DNA of 19,953 bases from Microcaldota archaeon (GCA_021804305.1 JAJZKF010000002.1:1-19953), one strand, 5' to 3'. Positions 6,010 through 13,949 are shown, counted from the stretch's first letter. Translations and numbers: made by a program. The notes: generated by a model not told the origin, from the letters alone.

Positions 6010-8544
6010 TCACTTGTCCCTGATGTTCGCCCGCATGAACGCTATGTTAGCGTTTATCTTCTCTGTTGTCTTTGCTACCGCCCTTTTTATGTCGTCTCTC
6101 ATGTTGCTCTTTTTGGAGAAGAACCTTTTGATGTCGTTAAGGGTAGACGCATCTGACACGAACGACATGTCTTCTACAAAGTGAGGCATCATAAGCGTCA
6201 CGCTGTCGTATGTATCCATCAACCGCTTCCAATTCTTTTTGGTCCACTCCCACACGACGCCATTGCCTTCCGCATTGCTTGATACCATGACGTGAAGTAT
6301 GTATGCGTCTTGTATCCTTACCTCTTTAGATAGGCTTATGCCGAGAGCCTTCCTGGCTTTTGATTCACCAGGCGCCACACCTAACGCTGCAAGGGCCTTG
6401 TTCTTGTCCTCCGGAAGGTCCCTCTTCTGATACAGTGAGAGAAGCAGTTTGTCGGTGCACTTCGGGTTGCCGCTCCTTACAGCATTCCCATATATCGGCC
6501 CTTTTATGTCGGATGGTATCCACTTGCCTTTATCCACAAATGCATTGAATATCCTGTTCGATTCGGATAATGTCTCTTTATCCCCCAATATACCAAGCGC
6601 GCTTATTGCGATGGGCCTTAACAGGGAGTTTTCAGGATTGTCTCCATTCCTGCTTCTCCAACCTACCCTGTCAAGGATATGCTTGTGGAATTTGACGCTT
6701 AGTGCTTCGACGTCCTTGTTTAAGCTCGTATTGTGCAGCATGAGATGTAGCCAATTCAGATGGCCGGACAACTCTGATGCCGACGGATAACCGACGTCCA
6801 TGAGATATTTGCCGACGAAATCTAGATACTTCTTTAGTGGATACTGGCCGGATCTTGTCATCACGAACAGATCATTCTCTATGCCCCATGCGTCCCTATT
6901 TGTAAGTATGCCCTTCTCTATCGCCCTTCCTATCCCTTCGAGCGTCTCGTTGTCGTATATTACCCTGAATAATCCGGTCTGCCTGTAGTTGACCTTTACC
7001 CATTCTGCGCTTGACTTAAGGAAGTAGGATTTGCCTTTCATTAGGAATCTACCCTCCTTTTTGCCATCGAAGTACACTATTGGTATGTTCCATCTGCCCT
7101 TTGCATGCGCCCCTGACAGGAGGAAGCGTTTCTGCTGCAGCGCATATCCCCCATCCTTTTTACCGATGCTTATCACAGGATACCCCGGCTCCTCGATCCA
7201 TTCCTTGATAGTCTCCACTATTGGAAGTTTCACGCCGTTAGAAGCTGATGCCTCTTGAAGCGCTCTCCAGAGATCATGCTTCGTCGCGTTCGAGTATTTA
7301 TGCCGTTTAAGATATATGCGTAGACCGTCCTTGAATACCTTCTTGCCCACAAAATCCTCAAGCATGTAAAGGACTGTGCTCCCTTTATCGTAGCTTATAC
7401 CGTCGAATATTGAATTTGCGTCATCTGCGCTCTTCACTTCTATGTTTATCGGATGGGTCGCCATCAATTCATCAGCGTCGAACGCCCCGCTGACCCTTCT
7501 TCCGTAAAATTGGTCTATGCTCTTCCACATCTTCGTTATCTCATCGGTAAACTCATATCCCTTTATGGTGGCGAAACTTTCGTTCAACCACAGGTCGTCC
7601 CACCACTTCATGGTGACCATGTCTCCAAACCACTGGTGCGTGAACTCGTGCGCTATAGTCTCAGCTATGTGCTGCTTGCCTTGCAGCGACGTCTTTTCCT
7701 TATCACCAAGGAGATACGATTCCCTGAATGTGACAGCTCCCCAGTTCTCCATAGCGCCTGCCGCGAAGTCTGGCACGGCTATCAGATCCATCTTAGGGAG
7801 AGGATACTTTATGCCGAAGTACCTGTCAGCCATCTGGATTATAGTGATGGCGTATTCCAGTGCGAGCACGGAAAGCCGCTTCTTCCCTGGAGTCGTGATA
7901 ACCCTTATCGGAAGCTTCCCTGCGTCGCCCTTGACGAATTCGAATTCGCCCACGCTCATGTACAGGAGGTATGATGACATCTTGGGTGTCGTTTGGAACA
8001 CGACAAGCTTCTTGCCGCCACCGATGCTTCTCTCCTCCGCTATTGGCATGTTTGATATCCCGCTCAGGGCATTGTCTATCGTCATGCTTACATCGTATAC
8101 CGCTTTCATCGAAGGCTCGTCGAAGCAGGGGAATGCCGATCTGGCGTCATTTGCTTCGAAATGGGTAGTGAGCATGACTTTCTGCTCCTTTCCATCGTTG
8201 TACCTGCTGGCATAGAATCCTGCCATCCTATCTGTGTGCATTCCGACGAACTCTACGTGTATGGTGCATTCTCCTCCGATCCGCTTTGGGATGGAGAGCA
8301 TTAACCTCTGGTGTTTCTCGTAGAGTTTAATCGCAGCGGTCGAGGATATTCCCCTGCTCGTCACTGATGCCTTCGTTATCTGGAGCTCTTTTGAGTTCAG
8401 CACGAACTCATTCGTCGGCTTCGCCACCTTTACAGTGATATCCGCTATGCCTTTGAACCTAAGCGTACTTGCATTCGGTTCGAACCATAGCTTATATCTT
8501 ATCGGAATAACATTGTCTCCTAATCTATAACGGTTTCTTTCCAC
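6010..8544 (-). CDS. M1-family zinc aminopeptidase
   Basis: This 844-residue metallopeptidase removes N-terminal amino acids from peptides, probably acting on peptides from the proteasome or similar proteases in the cytoplasm. The exopeptidase motif GAMEN is at 263-267. The zinc site HEFTH is at 299-303 with the third ligand Glu322 in NESFA, eighteen residues on, exactly the M1 spacing. An N-terminal beta domain (1-~200) and a long helical C-terminal region (~520-844) match the aminopeptidase N / tricorn-interacting-factor F2/F3 architecture, and length is normal. There is no signal peptide. Start is GTG 8544, with GGTG five nt upstream overlapping the TAG stop of the rhodanese-like gene, so it is the third gene of a minus-strand operon behind the HerA-like ATPase. 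Confidence 0.95.
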   Translation of the reverse strand: MERNRYRLGDNVIPIRYKLWFEPNASTLRFKGIADITVKVAKPTNEFVLNSKELQITKASVTSRGISSTAAIKLYEKHQRLMLSIPKRIGGECTIHVEFVGMHTDRMAGFYASRYNDGKEQKVMLTTHFEANDARSAFPCFDEPSMKAVYDVSMTIDNALSGISNMPIAEERSIGGGKKLVVFQTTPKMSSYLLYMSVGEFEFVKGDAGKLPIRVITTPGKKRLSVLALEYAITIIQMADRYFGIKYPLPKMDLIAVPDFAAGAMENWGAVTFRESYLLGDKEKTSLQGKQHIAETIAHEFTHQWFGDMVTMKWWDDLWLNESFATIKGYEFTDEITKMWKSIDQFYGRRVSGAFDADELMATHPINIEVKSADDANSIFDGISYDKGSTVLYMLEDFVGKKVFKDGLRIYLKRHKYSNATKHDLWRALQEASASNGVKLPIVETIKEWIEEPGYPVISIGKKDGGYALQQKRFLLSGAHAKGRWNIPIVYFDGKKEGRFLMKGKSYFLKSSAEWVKVNYRQTGLFRVIYDNETLEGIGRAIEKGILTNRDAWGIENDLFVMTRSGQYPLKKYLDFVGKYLMDVGYPSASELSGHLNWLHLMLHNTSLNKDVEALSVKFHKHILDRVGWRSRNGDNPENSLLRPIAISALGILGDKETLSESNRIFNAFVDKGKWIPSDIKGPIYGNAVRSGNPKCTDKLLLSLYQKRDLPEDKNKALAALGVAPGESKARKALGISLSKEVRIQDAYILHVMVSSNAEGNGVVWEWTKKNWKRLMDTYDSVTLMMPHFVEDMSFVSDASTLNDIKRFFSKKSNMRDDIKRAVAKTTEKINANIAFMRANIRDK

Positions 8545-8552
8545 TGGAACAC

Positions 8553-8933
8553 CTACTTGCTTTGCCTTCTCATTAACATGTCAGCCCCACCCTTGAGGCA
8601 GTACGCATGTGATCCTAACTCTCTTAGCGCCAAAACAAAATCCATTGCCATTACACCATGAAGGCATACTATGATAGATCTGTCGTATTTTTTAATGATT
8701 TCGTACAGGTTCCCTGTATTTTTACCCCCATAGAGGATGCTGTTTAATTCAACAAAGCCCACCTCAGAGACTTCGGCAATGTCGCCGAATACCTCCTCTG
8801 TCACCAAAAGATTTCTGTTATCGTTTGGTATGACAAATACCTTCTTCGACACCTTTGATATTTTTATTGCGATCTCAAGATCCACGAGAGCGACATCCAC
8901 GCGATCCATATCGCCAATATTATCCAATATCAA
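8553..8933 (-). CDS. Divergent rhodanese-like protein
   Basis: The 126-residue frame starts at TTG 8933, whose TTGA overlaps the TGA of the upstream HerA-like gene. A second in-frame TTG at 8927 is 7 nt after GGTGG and may be the true start. The C-terminal half resembles a rhodanese domain: a strand ending in a cysteine (RSIIVCLHG, Cys90), a helix (AMDFVLALRELG), then HAYCLKGGADML, matching the family's 'CxxG...L...G...L.GG' layout. The N-terminal VDVALVDLE would be the first strand. The active-site loop is not a canonical CxxGxR, so sulfurtransferase activity is uncertain. The M1 peptidase follows after 8 nt. It might instead be a Rossmann-like regulatory domain. Confidence 0.5.
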   Translation of the reverse strand: MILDNIGDMDRVDVALVDLEIAIKISKVSKKVFVIPNDNRNLLVTEEVFGDIAEVSEVGFVELNSILYGGKNTGNLYEIIKKYDRSIIVCLHGVMAMDFVLALRELGSHAYCLKGGADMLMRRQSK

Positions 8934-10561
8934 TCCACCCTCTCCAGTTCAGGCAGCTCTATGCGGTTGCCGTATACTGCCTCTATGTTGAATATCCTTA
9001 CCCTCCCCCCTTTACGGAGCGAAATCCTGTATATCGGAAGATATACGACCGTAGCGCTAAGAAGCGTGGACCCGGGAAACAGCGTTGACACCATCCCTTC
9101 AGCATCGCTCAGCATCCTCGCCTCGGTCTTTTGGGTCTCGTCTGTCATTATCGGCTTTTTACTTACATTAGGTTGGGAGTACAGTGCGTATCTTTTGTAG
9201 TTGTTGAACGTGACTGTGCCCCTGTCCTCCGTAACCAGACCAATTCTCCTGAACCTTGATAATGTCTTCTCTACGTCTATATCCGGTATCCCGGTATCCT
9301 TTTCGATGCCACGGGGGTCCGATTTGTTCCGTATATAGAGAGATTTCAACACCGCTTTCTCCTTCTCATTCATTTTCACAGGCCCTGTTAATCCTGTGCT
9401 ATGGAGGTCTATCTTTTTGCCAAGCGTAACCATACTTGTGCCTTTAAGCAATACGCTTATCTCGTTATACTCGTTCGGCCTGCGTGTTGGCAGCCTCAGG
9501 CTGCACAGCACGGACGTAGAATATACCAGCTTTATGGAATCCACCTGCTCTACCGATTTACCGAAGATGCCAAACTGCTTCTTCGTTTCTCTTGTCGCGT
9601 AATCTCTCGCATCGTTTTCCGTGAACCCCTGCTCCATCACGTATGACATGCGGACTTGATTGGCGTGCCTGGCCGGAGCTCCGCTGGCCTGGACTTCGCC
9701 GCCTATCTTGGTAGTTGTCTTATTCGATATCGTTACACCAGAGCGTACGTCCTTTATCACCTTTTCCATCCTGTCAGCGTCTAATGAAGGCAGGCTTTGA
9801 CTCAGCGATGGGGTGCTGCCTCCATGCACCACCCGTCTCTTTTTCACGCGGATCTCGTCATTGTGACCAAGGCCAAATGGCATGAACGAGCCTGTCTTAA
9901 GGTTGGGTATGTTGAATAAACGTTTTTTGTCCTCGAACAGTATGGTAACCGCTTTTATGTCATTCTCTATGCTAAGCTTTCCGACAAACCCGTAGGAGCA
10001 TTGCGCCAGGACATTCTTGCTCACGTTGGCAGGCCTCTGCGTAGCGACAAGAAGGCCTATGCCGCGCTTCCTTCCCCTTACGCTTATCTCCTCAACTATG
10101 TTCGCTTCAGGGTGGACTATCTGTGGAGCGAACTTGTCGGCTTCCTCTATTATGACAAGATAGGGCTTGCGCTTCTTCTCCCCCACTGCGTAGAGCGACT
10201 TCAGTGCCCTGTATACGAGATCGGCTCTGTCCATCACATCCGAGACATCAAGCACCACAGGGATGCTGTTGTCCATGCTCTTTGAGAATAATTCCGCATA
10301 ATCTATCTTTGTCCCTATATCCGCGCCGTTTTCCTCTCCCACCCATATGACATTGAACTTACTCTTAAGCGAGCTGTACTCCCCTTCAGTATCGATTACG
10401 ACGAACGGAAGGCCCAAGGCACATAGCTCCTCTATCACCACGCCAACAAGATAGGACTTGCCGGAGCCGCTCTGCCCTATGACACATCCTCTTCCGGTCA
10501 TGACAAGCTGTGCGTCTATGTCGATACCGGGTCCAACGTTTATATCCATTATGCCCCCCAT
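8930..10561 (-). CDS. HerA-like (DUF87/FtsK-fold) ATPase with C-terminal wHTH
   Basis: This protein of about 543 residues belongs to the HerA/VirB4-type ring ATPases that move DNA. It has Walker A GQSGSGKS (29-36), Walker B YLVIIEEADKF (~134-144), the RGRKRG arginine-finger region (~162-167) and the ATQRPANVSKNV sensor (~173-184). Walker A comes so early that the N-terminal HAS beta-barrel of classical HerA is missing. A winged-helix-like segment occupies about 396-450 (EKAVLKSLYIRNKSDPRGIE). No NurA nuclease, Mre11 or Rad50 gene lies nearby; instead the gene is coupled to a rhodanese-like protein and an M1 peptidase. Start ATG 10561 or ATG 10549 are both possible. A general DNA translocase or repair role is likely. 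Confidence 0.85.
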   Translation of the reverse strand: MGGIMDINVGPGIDIDAQLVMTGRGCVIGQSGSGKSYLVGVVIEELCALGLPFVVIDTEGEYSSLKSKFNVIWVGEENGADIGTKIDYAELFSKSMDNSIPVVLDVSDVMDRADLVYRALKSLYAVGEKKRKPYLVIIEEADKFAPQIVHPEANIVEEISVRGRKRGIGLLVATQRPANVSKNVLAQCSYGFVGKLSIENDIKAVTILFEDKKRLFNIPNLKTGSFMPFGLGHNDEIRVKKRRVVHGGSTPSLSQSLPSLDADRMEKVIKDVRSGVTISNKTTTKIGGEVQASGAPARHANQVRMSYVMEQGFTENDARDYATRETKKQFGIFGKSVEQVDSIKLVYSTSVLCSLRLPTRRPNEYNEISVLLKGTSMVTLGKKIDLHSTGLTGPVKMNEKEKAVLKSLYIRNKSDPRGIEKDTGIPDIDVEKTLSRFRRIGLVTEDRGTVTFNNYKRYALYSQPNVSKKPIMTDETQKTEARMLSDAEGMVSTLFPGSTLLSATVVYLPIYRISLRKGGRVRIFNIEAVYGNRIELPELERVD

Positions 10562-10666
10562 TAAGATTGCCAGGAACCATTTTTATTGGTTACGTGACGT
10601 TTCACACAAACCTTTTATTCATTGGGTTGGAAGTATAGAAAAGCTCCTTGTTAGCGGGATGTCTGG
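10562..10666. promoter_or_regulatory. Divergent intergenic region, HerA-like ATPase / glycosyltransferase
   Basis: This 105-nt spacer holds separate AT-rich elements for each direction. On the minus strand CCAATAAAAATGG lies about 21-33 nt before the two candidate ATPase starts. On the plus strand AGTATAGAAA at 10632-10640 is about 31 nt before ATG 10667, implying a nearly leaderless glycosyltransferase mRNA. A second T-rich CTTTTATTC lies near 10611-10619. Confidence 0.4.
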
Positions 10667-11803
10667 ATGAGAATCGCTTTTGTATCGGATGCAGCATTTC
10701 CATGGCACGTCGGTGGCCTTGAGGCTATAGAGAGGGTTGAGGCGAAGGAGCTGGCGAAGACCCATGATGTCCACTTTTTCACCATGAAGTGGCCCGGGAT
10801 GCGAGGAAGTCACTTTACGATAGACAACATACACTACCACGCATACCCGGGCATATCCTTGGACCGATTCTACAGGCACGGAAGGAGGTCTATAAGGGCT
10901 GCACTGGGATTCGCGATAGGGACTTTCAGGCTGTTCAGGTACAGGTTCGACGTCGTAGAATGCAACATGTTCCCGATATTGCACATACCGATAGTAAAGC
11001 TGTATTGTAAGTTGACAGGCTGTAAGATGATACTCGACGTAGTTGAGGTATGGGAAAAGAGATACTGGCTGGATTACTTAGGTGCGGTGATAGGCAGGCT
11101 CGCATATGCTTATGTGAGCTACTTCATCAACTCCGCAGATGCTTATATATCGAATTCCACAATTACCGCGAAGAGGCTCGAGGGAGAGGGCATAGCCATG
11201 AGCAGGACGAGCATCTTCGCTCCAATTCTCGATGATGTCAAGATAGAAAGCATAAAGAAAAAGAGATCGGCAAAGAAAAGAAGCAACGTGGTTGTGTTCG
11301 CCGGAAGGATGATCAAGGAGAAGAGGCTTGACAAGTGGCTTGAGACCATAAAGGAGGTAAAAAAAACCGTACCATCGGTAAAAGGGCTGATTATAGGAGA
11401 TGGACCGGAGAAGGAGAATATAAGGAAGATGGTCATGGATATGTCACTGGAAGGCACCGTAGAGCAGAGGGACTTCTACGAAGACCAGGACGACACTTAT
11501 AGGGCAATGCTTGATTCAGCCATTTTTCTCCACATGTCCGAGAGAGAAGGACTCAGCATAATCACCCTTGAGAGCCTGATGCTCGGGATTCCAGTGGTAC
11601 TTCCTAGTTATTCACCCATGCCGGAGGAGGTGAAGGGCATGTGTGTAGTAGAAGATGAAAAAGATGTACCGAAGGCGATAGCTAGGATTCTTAAGTCGAA
11701 GGACAGGCAGGCTTACCTTAAGAACCTGAAAGGTCTTCGCAGCTTCTTCATCTCTGGAACCGTGGAGTTCTATGATAAGCTCTTCAGGAAAATGGGGCTC
11801 TGA
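10667..11803 (+). CDS. GT4-family glycosyltransferase
   Basis: This 378-residue GT-B glycosyltransferase transfers a sugar from a nucleotide-activated donor, probably to a lipid carrier or surface glycan on the cytoplasmic face. The N-terminal acceptor domain opens MRIAFVSDAAFPWHVGGLE, with the glycine-rich GG loop typical of GT4. The linker leads to the donor domain (NVVVFAGRMIKEKRLDKWLE, then LIIGDGPEKENI). The E-x7-E motif is EGLSIITLE (Glu294, Glu302), followed by GIPVV. It has no membrane helix but a basic interdomain stretch (KKKRSAKKR, ~198-205). It is transcribed divergently from the HerA-like ATPase and ends 17 nt from the convergent parvulin gene. Acceptor and sugar cannot be read from sequence. 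The two sequon-rich surface proteins in this window make protein or surface glycosylation a reasonable guess. Confidence 0.9.
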   Translation: MRIAFVSDAAFPWHVGGLEAIERVEAKELAKTHDVHFFTMKWPGMRGSHFTIDNIHYHAYPGISLDRFYRHGRRSIRAALGFAIGTFRLFRYRFDVVECNMFPILHIPIVKLYCKLTGCKMILDVVEVWEKRYWLDYLGAVIGRLAYAYVSYFINSADAYISNSTITAKRLEGEGIAMSRTSIFAPILDDVKIESIKKKRSAKKRSNVVVFAGRMIKEKRLDKWLETIKEVKKTVPSVKGLIIGDGPEKENIRKMVMDMSLEGTVEQRDFYEDQDDTYRAMLDSAIFLHMSEREGLSIITLESLMLGIPVVLPSYSPMPEEVKGMCVVEDEKDVPKAIARILKSKDRQAYLKNLKGLRSFFISGTVEFYDKLFRKMGL

Positions 11804-11820
11804 AGCCAATGCCGGCTCGT

Positions 11821-12096
11821 TCAGTCCAGCCTCTTTATCAGGTGGTAGCCAAACTGTGACCTTACTATGCCTGAGGTCTGCCCTTTCTCAAGAGCGAATG
11901 CGGCGTTCTCGAACTCCTTTACCATCATCCCCCTGGTAAAATAGCCCAGGTCGCCTCCTCGTTTCCTGGTGCCGTCTATAGAGTACTGGGCAGCGAGCTT
12001 CGAAAAGTCCTCTCCCTTATTTAGCTTTTCCAATACTTCCTTAGCTACGCTCTCCTTTTCCACCAATATGTGAGCACATCTTATCCTTTCTGCCAT
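11821..12096 (-). CDS. Stand-alone parvulin-type peptidyl-prolyl isomerase
   Basis: At 91 residues this is a bare parvulin domain that speeds cis-trans isomerisation of X-Pro bonds, here in the cytoplasm because no signal peptide is present. Diagnostic segments are RCAHILV with His9, FSKLAAQYSID (31-41), the GGDLGYF turn (47-53), the hydrophobic pocket of Met/Phe around MMVKEFENAAF (58-67), and FGYHLI with His85 near the end. It is the size of archaeal single-domain parvulins and lacks the chaperone arms of SurA/PrsA. Its ATG has a TATA element about 35 nt upstream. It is convergent with the glycosyltransferase and divergent from a small membrane protein. Confidence 0.92.
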   Translation of the reverse strand: MAERIRCAHILVEKESVAKEVLEKLNKGEDFSKLAAQYSIDGTRKRGGDLGYFTRGMMVKEFENAAFALEKGQTSGIVRSQFGYHLIKRLD

Positions 12097-12125
12097 GTAA
12101 CCACGCTAGTACTACAACATAATAT

Positions 12126-12135
12126 GCTTTAATAG
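12126..12135 (-). promoter_or_regulatory. TATA box for the parvulin gene
   Basis: The minus strand reads CTATTAAAGC, centred about 35 nt before ATG 12096, implying a leader of about 10 nt. The 146-nt spacer to the next plus gene otherwise holds only weak 7-nt inverted arms (GTGAATG at 12149, CATTCAC at 12182). Confidence 0.45.
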
Positions 12136-12210
12136 TTTGCGCATCTGGGTGAATGTAAGTTTATCACAATATACATGTTGGCATTCACAACTGACGAATA
12201 TGATGATAGA

Positions 12211-12217
12211 TTTAAAA
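12211..12217 (+). promoter_or_regulatory. TATA box for the small membrane protein
   Basis: TTTAAAA is centred about 29-32 nt before the GTG/ATG cluster at 12243-12248. A GAGGTG motif at 12229-12234 would lie at or upstream of the predicted start site, so either the transcript begins earlier or the motif is unused. Confidence 0.5.
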
Positions 12218-12245
12218 ACCTTTCTAGAGAGGTGTTAAAACAGTG

Positions 12246-12632
12246 ATGAAAATGGCGACCAAAAAGAGTTCGTCTACGGTAGGTGGAGGATTCCTGGTAT
12301 TCCTGGGATCGTTAGTCTATCTATACGTGGTCTTTACATGGGCTGGCCAAAACGGGGCAGGTTCTAGTCCAGCATGGCTAGCTAGCTACGCCACATTTTG
12401 GACTCCCATAGTTGCGGCAGTGGCCGTAATAAGCGCAATCACCCTGTTCTTCAAGGGAATCAAGGGCATGGCTGGAATGCTTAACACAAGTGGAAAGCAC
12501 CCGGTCCTTTGGAAATTCACAAACATCGGCGGCATAGCAATCTTGATTCTTATGTCAGGGAGCGCCTCGTTCTTATGGGCGGTGCTGGGATTCGTCCTGA
12601 CATACCTTGGAGCGATGTGGGTAAGCATGTAA
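12246..12632 (+). CDS. Small four-helix membrane protein, unknown function
   Basis: From ATG 12246 the protein has 128 residues. GTG 12243 and ATG 12252 are in-frame alternatives. After a short Lys/Ser head come four predicted membrane helices: GGFLVFLGSLVYLYVVFTWA, WTPIVAAVAVISAITLFF, a helix starting GGIAILILM, and one around FLWAVLGFVLTYLGAMW. A basic loop (FKGIKGMAGMLNTSGKHPVLWK) lies between helices 2 and 3. There is no transporter or enzyme signature and no family that I recognise. The gene stands alone, with a TATA element upstream and a hairpin plus T-run downstream, so it is probably a monocistronic and possibly well-expressed unit. Confidence 0.75.
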   Translation: MKMATKKSSSTVGGGFLVFLGSLVYLYVVFTWAGQNGAGSSPAWLASYATFWTPIVAAVAVISAITLFFKGIKGMAGMLNTSGKHPVLWKFTNIGGIAILILMSGSASFLWAVLGFVLTYLGAMWVSM

Positions 12633-12654
12633 TAGACCGATAATAACGGGCTTT

Positions 12655-12687
12655 GGAGGGGCTTTTTCCCTCCTCTTATTTTATTTT
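12655..12687 (+). terminator. Hairpin plus T-rich terminator
   Basis: GGAGGG (12655-12660) and CCCTCC (12668-12673) form a perfect 6-bp stem around a 7-nt loop, followed directly by TCTTATTTTATTTT. It begins 22 nt after the membrane protein stop. The layout is like an intrinsic terminator; archaeal termination needs mainly the T-rich part. Confidence 0.65.
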
Positions 12688-12732
12688 CGTCATCGGCTAA
12701 GAATTTAGTATCCGGAAAGGGTTTAGATATCC

Positions 12733-12740
12733 TTAAATAA
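12733..12740 (+). promoter_or_regulatory. TATA box setting leaderless start at 12762
   Basis: TTAAATAA is centred 25-26 nt before ATG 12762, which makes that ATG the probable first codon of the mRNA. The in-frame TTG at 12741 is then upstream of transcription. Confidence 0.55.
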
Positions 12741-12761
12741 TTGAAATCTGTAAGTGTCATC

Positions 12762-13376
12762 ATGGCATTGTCTGATAAGAGCAGGACGGACTATCCCTCT
12801 GACCACCACATTGACAGCAAAGAAGACCATAGTGGTAGCCCTCTTTCAAGGCTTAGAAGAAAAGCCCGGGAGGAATTCAAGGAACGCATAAGTAGTGGTT
12901 ATCTACTCGGACCGACGCCAGCGGAGAATCGACTTAGGAATGAGGTTGATTATGAGGCGGCCAGGGTGGCGCTTGAGGTAGCCAAGGAGGATCCTAAGAT
13001 AAGAGGCCTTATGCTAAAGCTCAGAGAGATAGATAGGCGTGGAAAGACTGGAATTATGCCAAGTGCACCTGGAGAACGCCTTTCGGCGCTCTCGTGGCTG
13101 TACGATGCCTCGGCAGAGGTCACCAAAGAGCTCCTCCCGCTATTAAGGAAACACCCAATGGCGGTCAGACTAGAAAGGGCGATGATGAGCCACACTATGT
13201 GGGAAAAGAACTACAGGCTTGCAAGGACCGAGGATTCTTTTGTAAGAAGGAATATCAGGCTTAGCATGATAATGTCAAGGGAAGGCTATGAAGTGACGGA
13301 CCTAACCTGGAGTTGGGCGTCTATAGAAGCGGCTAACGCCCTAATCGAAGGCACACTACAACGTGGAGGGTTTTGA
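12762..13376 (+). CDS. Charged helical protein, unknown function
   Basis: From ATG 12762 the protein has 204 residues (MALSDKSRTDYPSDHH...). The longer frame from TTG 12741 is rejected because the TATA element lies directly against it. The first ~30 residues are polar and probably disordered. The rest is charged and helical (SRLRRKAREEFKERI, YEAARVALEVAKEDPKI, SWLYDASAEVTKELLPLLRK), ending near SWASIEAANALIEGTLQRGG. There is no membrane segment, cysteine pattern or catalytic motif. It converges on the second surface protein with 10 nt between stops. I recognise no family. Confidence 0.7.
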   Translation: MALSDKSRTDYPSDHHIDSKEDHSGSPLSRLRRKAREEFKERISSGYLLGPTPAENRLRNEVDYEAARVALEVAKEDPKIRGLMLKLREIDRRGKTGIMPSAPGERLSALSWLYDASAEVTKELLPLLRKHPMAVRLERAMMSHTMWEKNYRLARTEDSFVRRNIRLSMIMSREGYEVTDLTWSWASIEAANALIEGTLQRGGF

Positions 13377-13386
13377 ATAAACTAGA

Positions 13387-13887
13387 TTATGGAGAGGTTA
13401 TGTTGGTGTTAGGCACCATTATTGTCTCGTTGTTTGAGCATGTAGAGATATACCAGCCGGTGGAGTTATATGTGGCGTTATATCCATAGGTAAAGTTTGT
13501 ACAGAATACATAAGTTGATGGCTGCTTGGGCCCCACGGCGCCGCTCGGCGTGATCGCATCCCATACCATCTTTCTTATCGCATAGTGTGTTATTATGCTT
13601 AGGTTGTGCGTCACCCCGGTATCTACGCCCATATAGTAGAGCGACATCGTTGCATTGTTATCGCTCTTCCATGCGTTGAGGAAGCAATTCATCACCGCAG
13701 AGGCATTGCCACCAAAGGCAGGCATGCCGGGACCATGGCTCACCACACGGCCACATGAAATGGATCCTTGAGGAGCTGGCGGAGGGCTGTGTTGTGGTAT
13801 GATGCTGAAAAGATGATAAGCCCCGGCAGTAGCTACGGCAGCTAGAATTACCACCCCTGCGAGCATGAACAATTGGAACTTTTCCAT
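13387..13887 (-). CDS. Short sequon-rich membrane-anchored surface protein
   Basis: The protein has 166 residues with an N-terminal helix at about 5-25 (QLFMLAGVVILAAVATAGAY), acting as an anchor or signal peptide. A proline-rich stalk follows (PQHSPPPAPQ, ~31-40), then an ectodomain with four cysteines (45, 68, 129, 150) and about eight N-X-S/T sequons (NAS, NAT, NLS, NFT, NAT, NST, NET, NIT). The design matches the larger anchored protein at 442-1320, although I see no clear sequence homology between them. It carries its own TATA element about 41 nt upstream, behind a 14-bp palindrome and the tRNA-Val gene. Function is unknown; a surface or adhesin-like role is a guess. Confidence 0.75.
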   Translation of the reverse strand: MEKFQLFMLAGVVILAAVATAGAYHLFSIIPQHSPPPAPQGSISCGRVVSHGPGMPAFGGNASAVMNCFLNAWKSDNNATMSLYYMGVDTGVTHNLSIITHYAIRKMVWDAITPSGAVGPKQPSTYVFCTNFTYGYNATYNSTGWYISTCSNNETIMVPNTNITSP

Positions 13888-13924
13888 GGACTCGGCCTGA
13901 CTACTGATAAGTTGGTGTGATGGG

Positions 13925-13932
13925 TATATAAA
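13925..13932 (-). promoter_or_regulatory. TATA box for the short surface protein
   Basis: The minus strand reads TTTATATA, centred about 41 nt before ATG 13887, for a leader of about 16 nt. No GGTG site is visible in that leader. Confidence 0.5.
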
Positions 13933-13949
13933 GTGAGACAGTAATGTTC

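Noticed and set aside
7517..8215. 232-codon plus-strand ORF, with 7453-7974 in another frame, opposite the M1 aminopeptidase
   Set aside because: Both are shadows of the catalytic and beta domains of a complete M1 enzyme. No promoter or ribosome site is seen and the amino-acid composition is odd.
12140..12215. Possible C/D-box sRNA in the spacer before the membrane protein
   Set aside because: CTGA at 12190 and ATGATGA near 12200 resemble D' and C' boxes. No proper C box lies upstream and no CTGA D box follows at the right distance.
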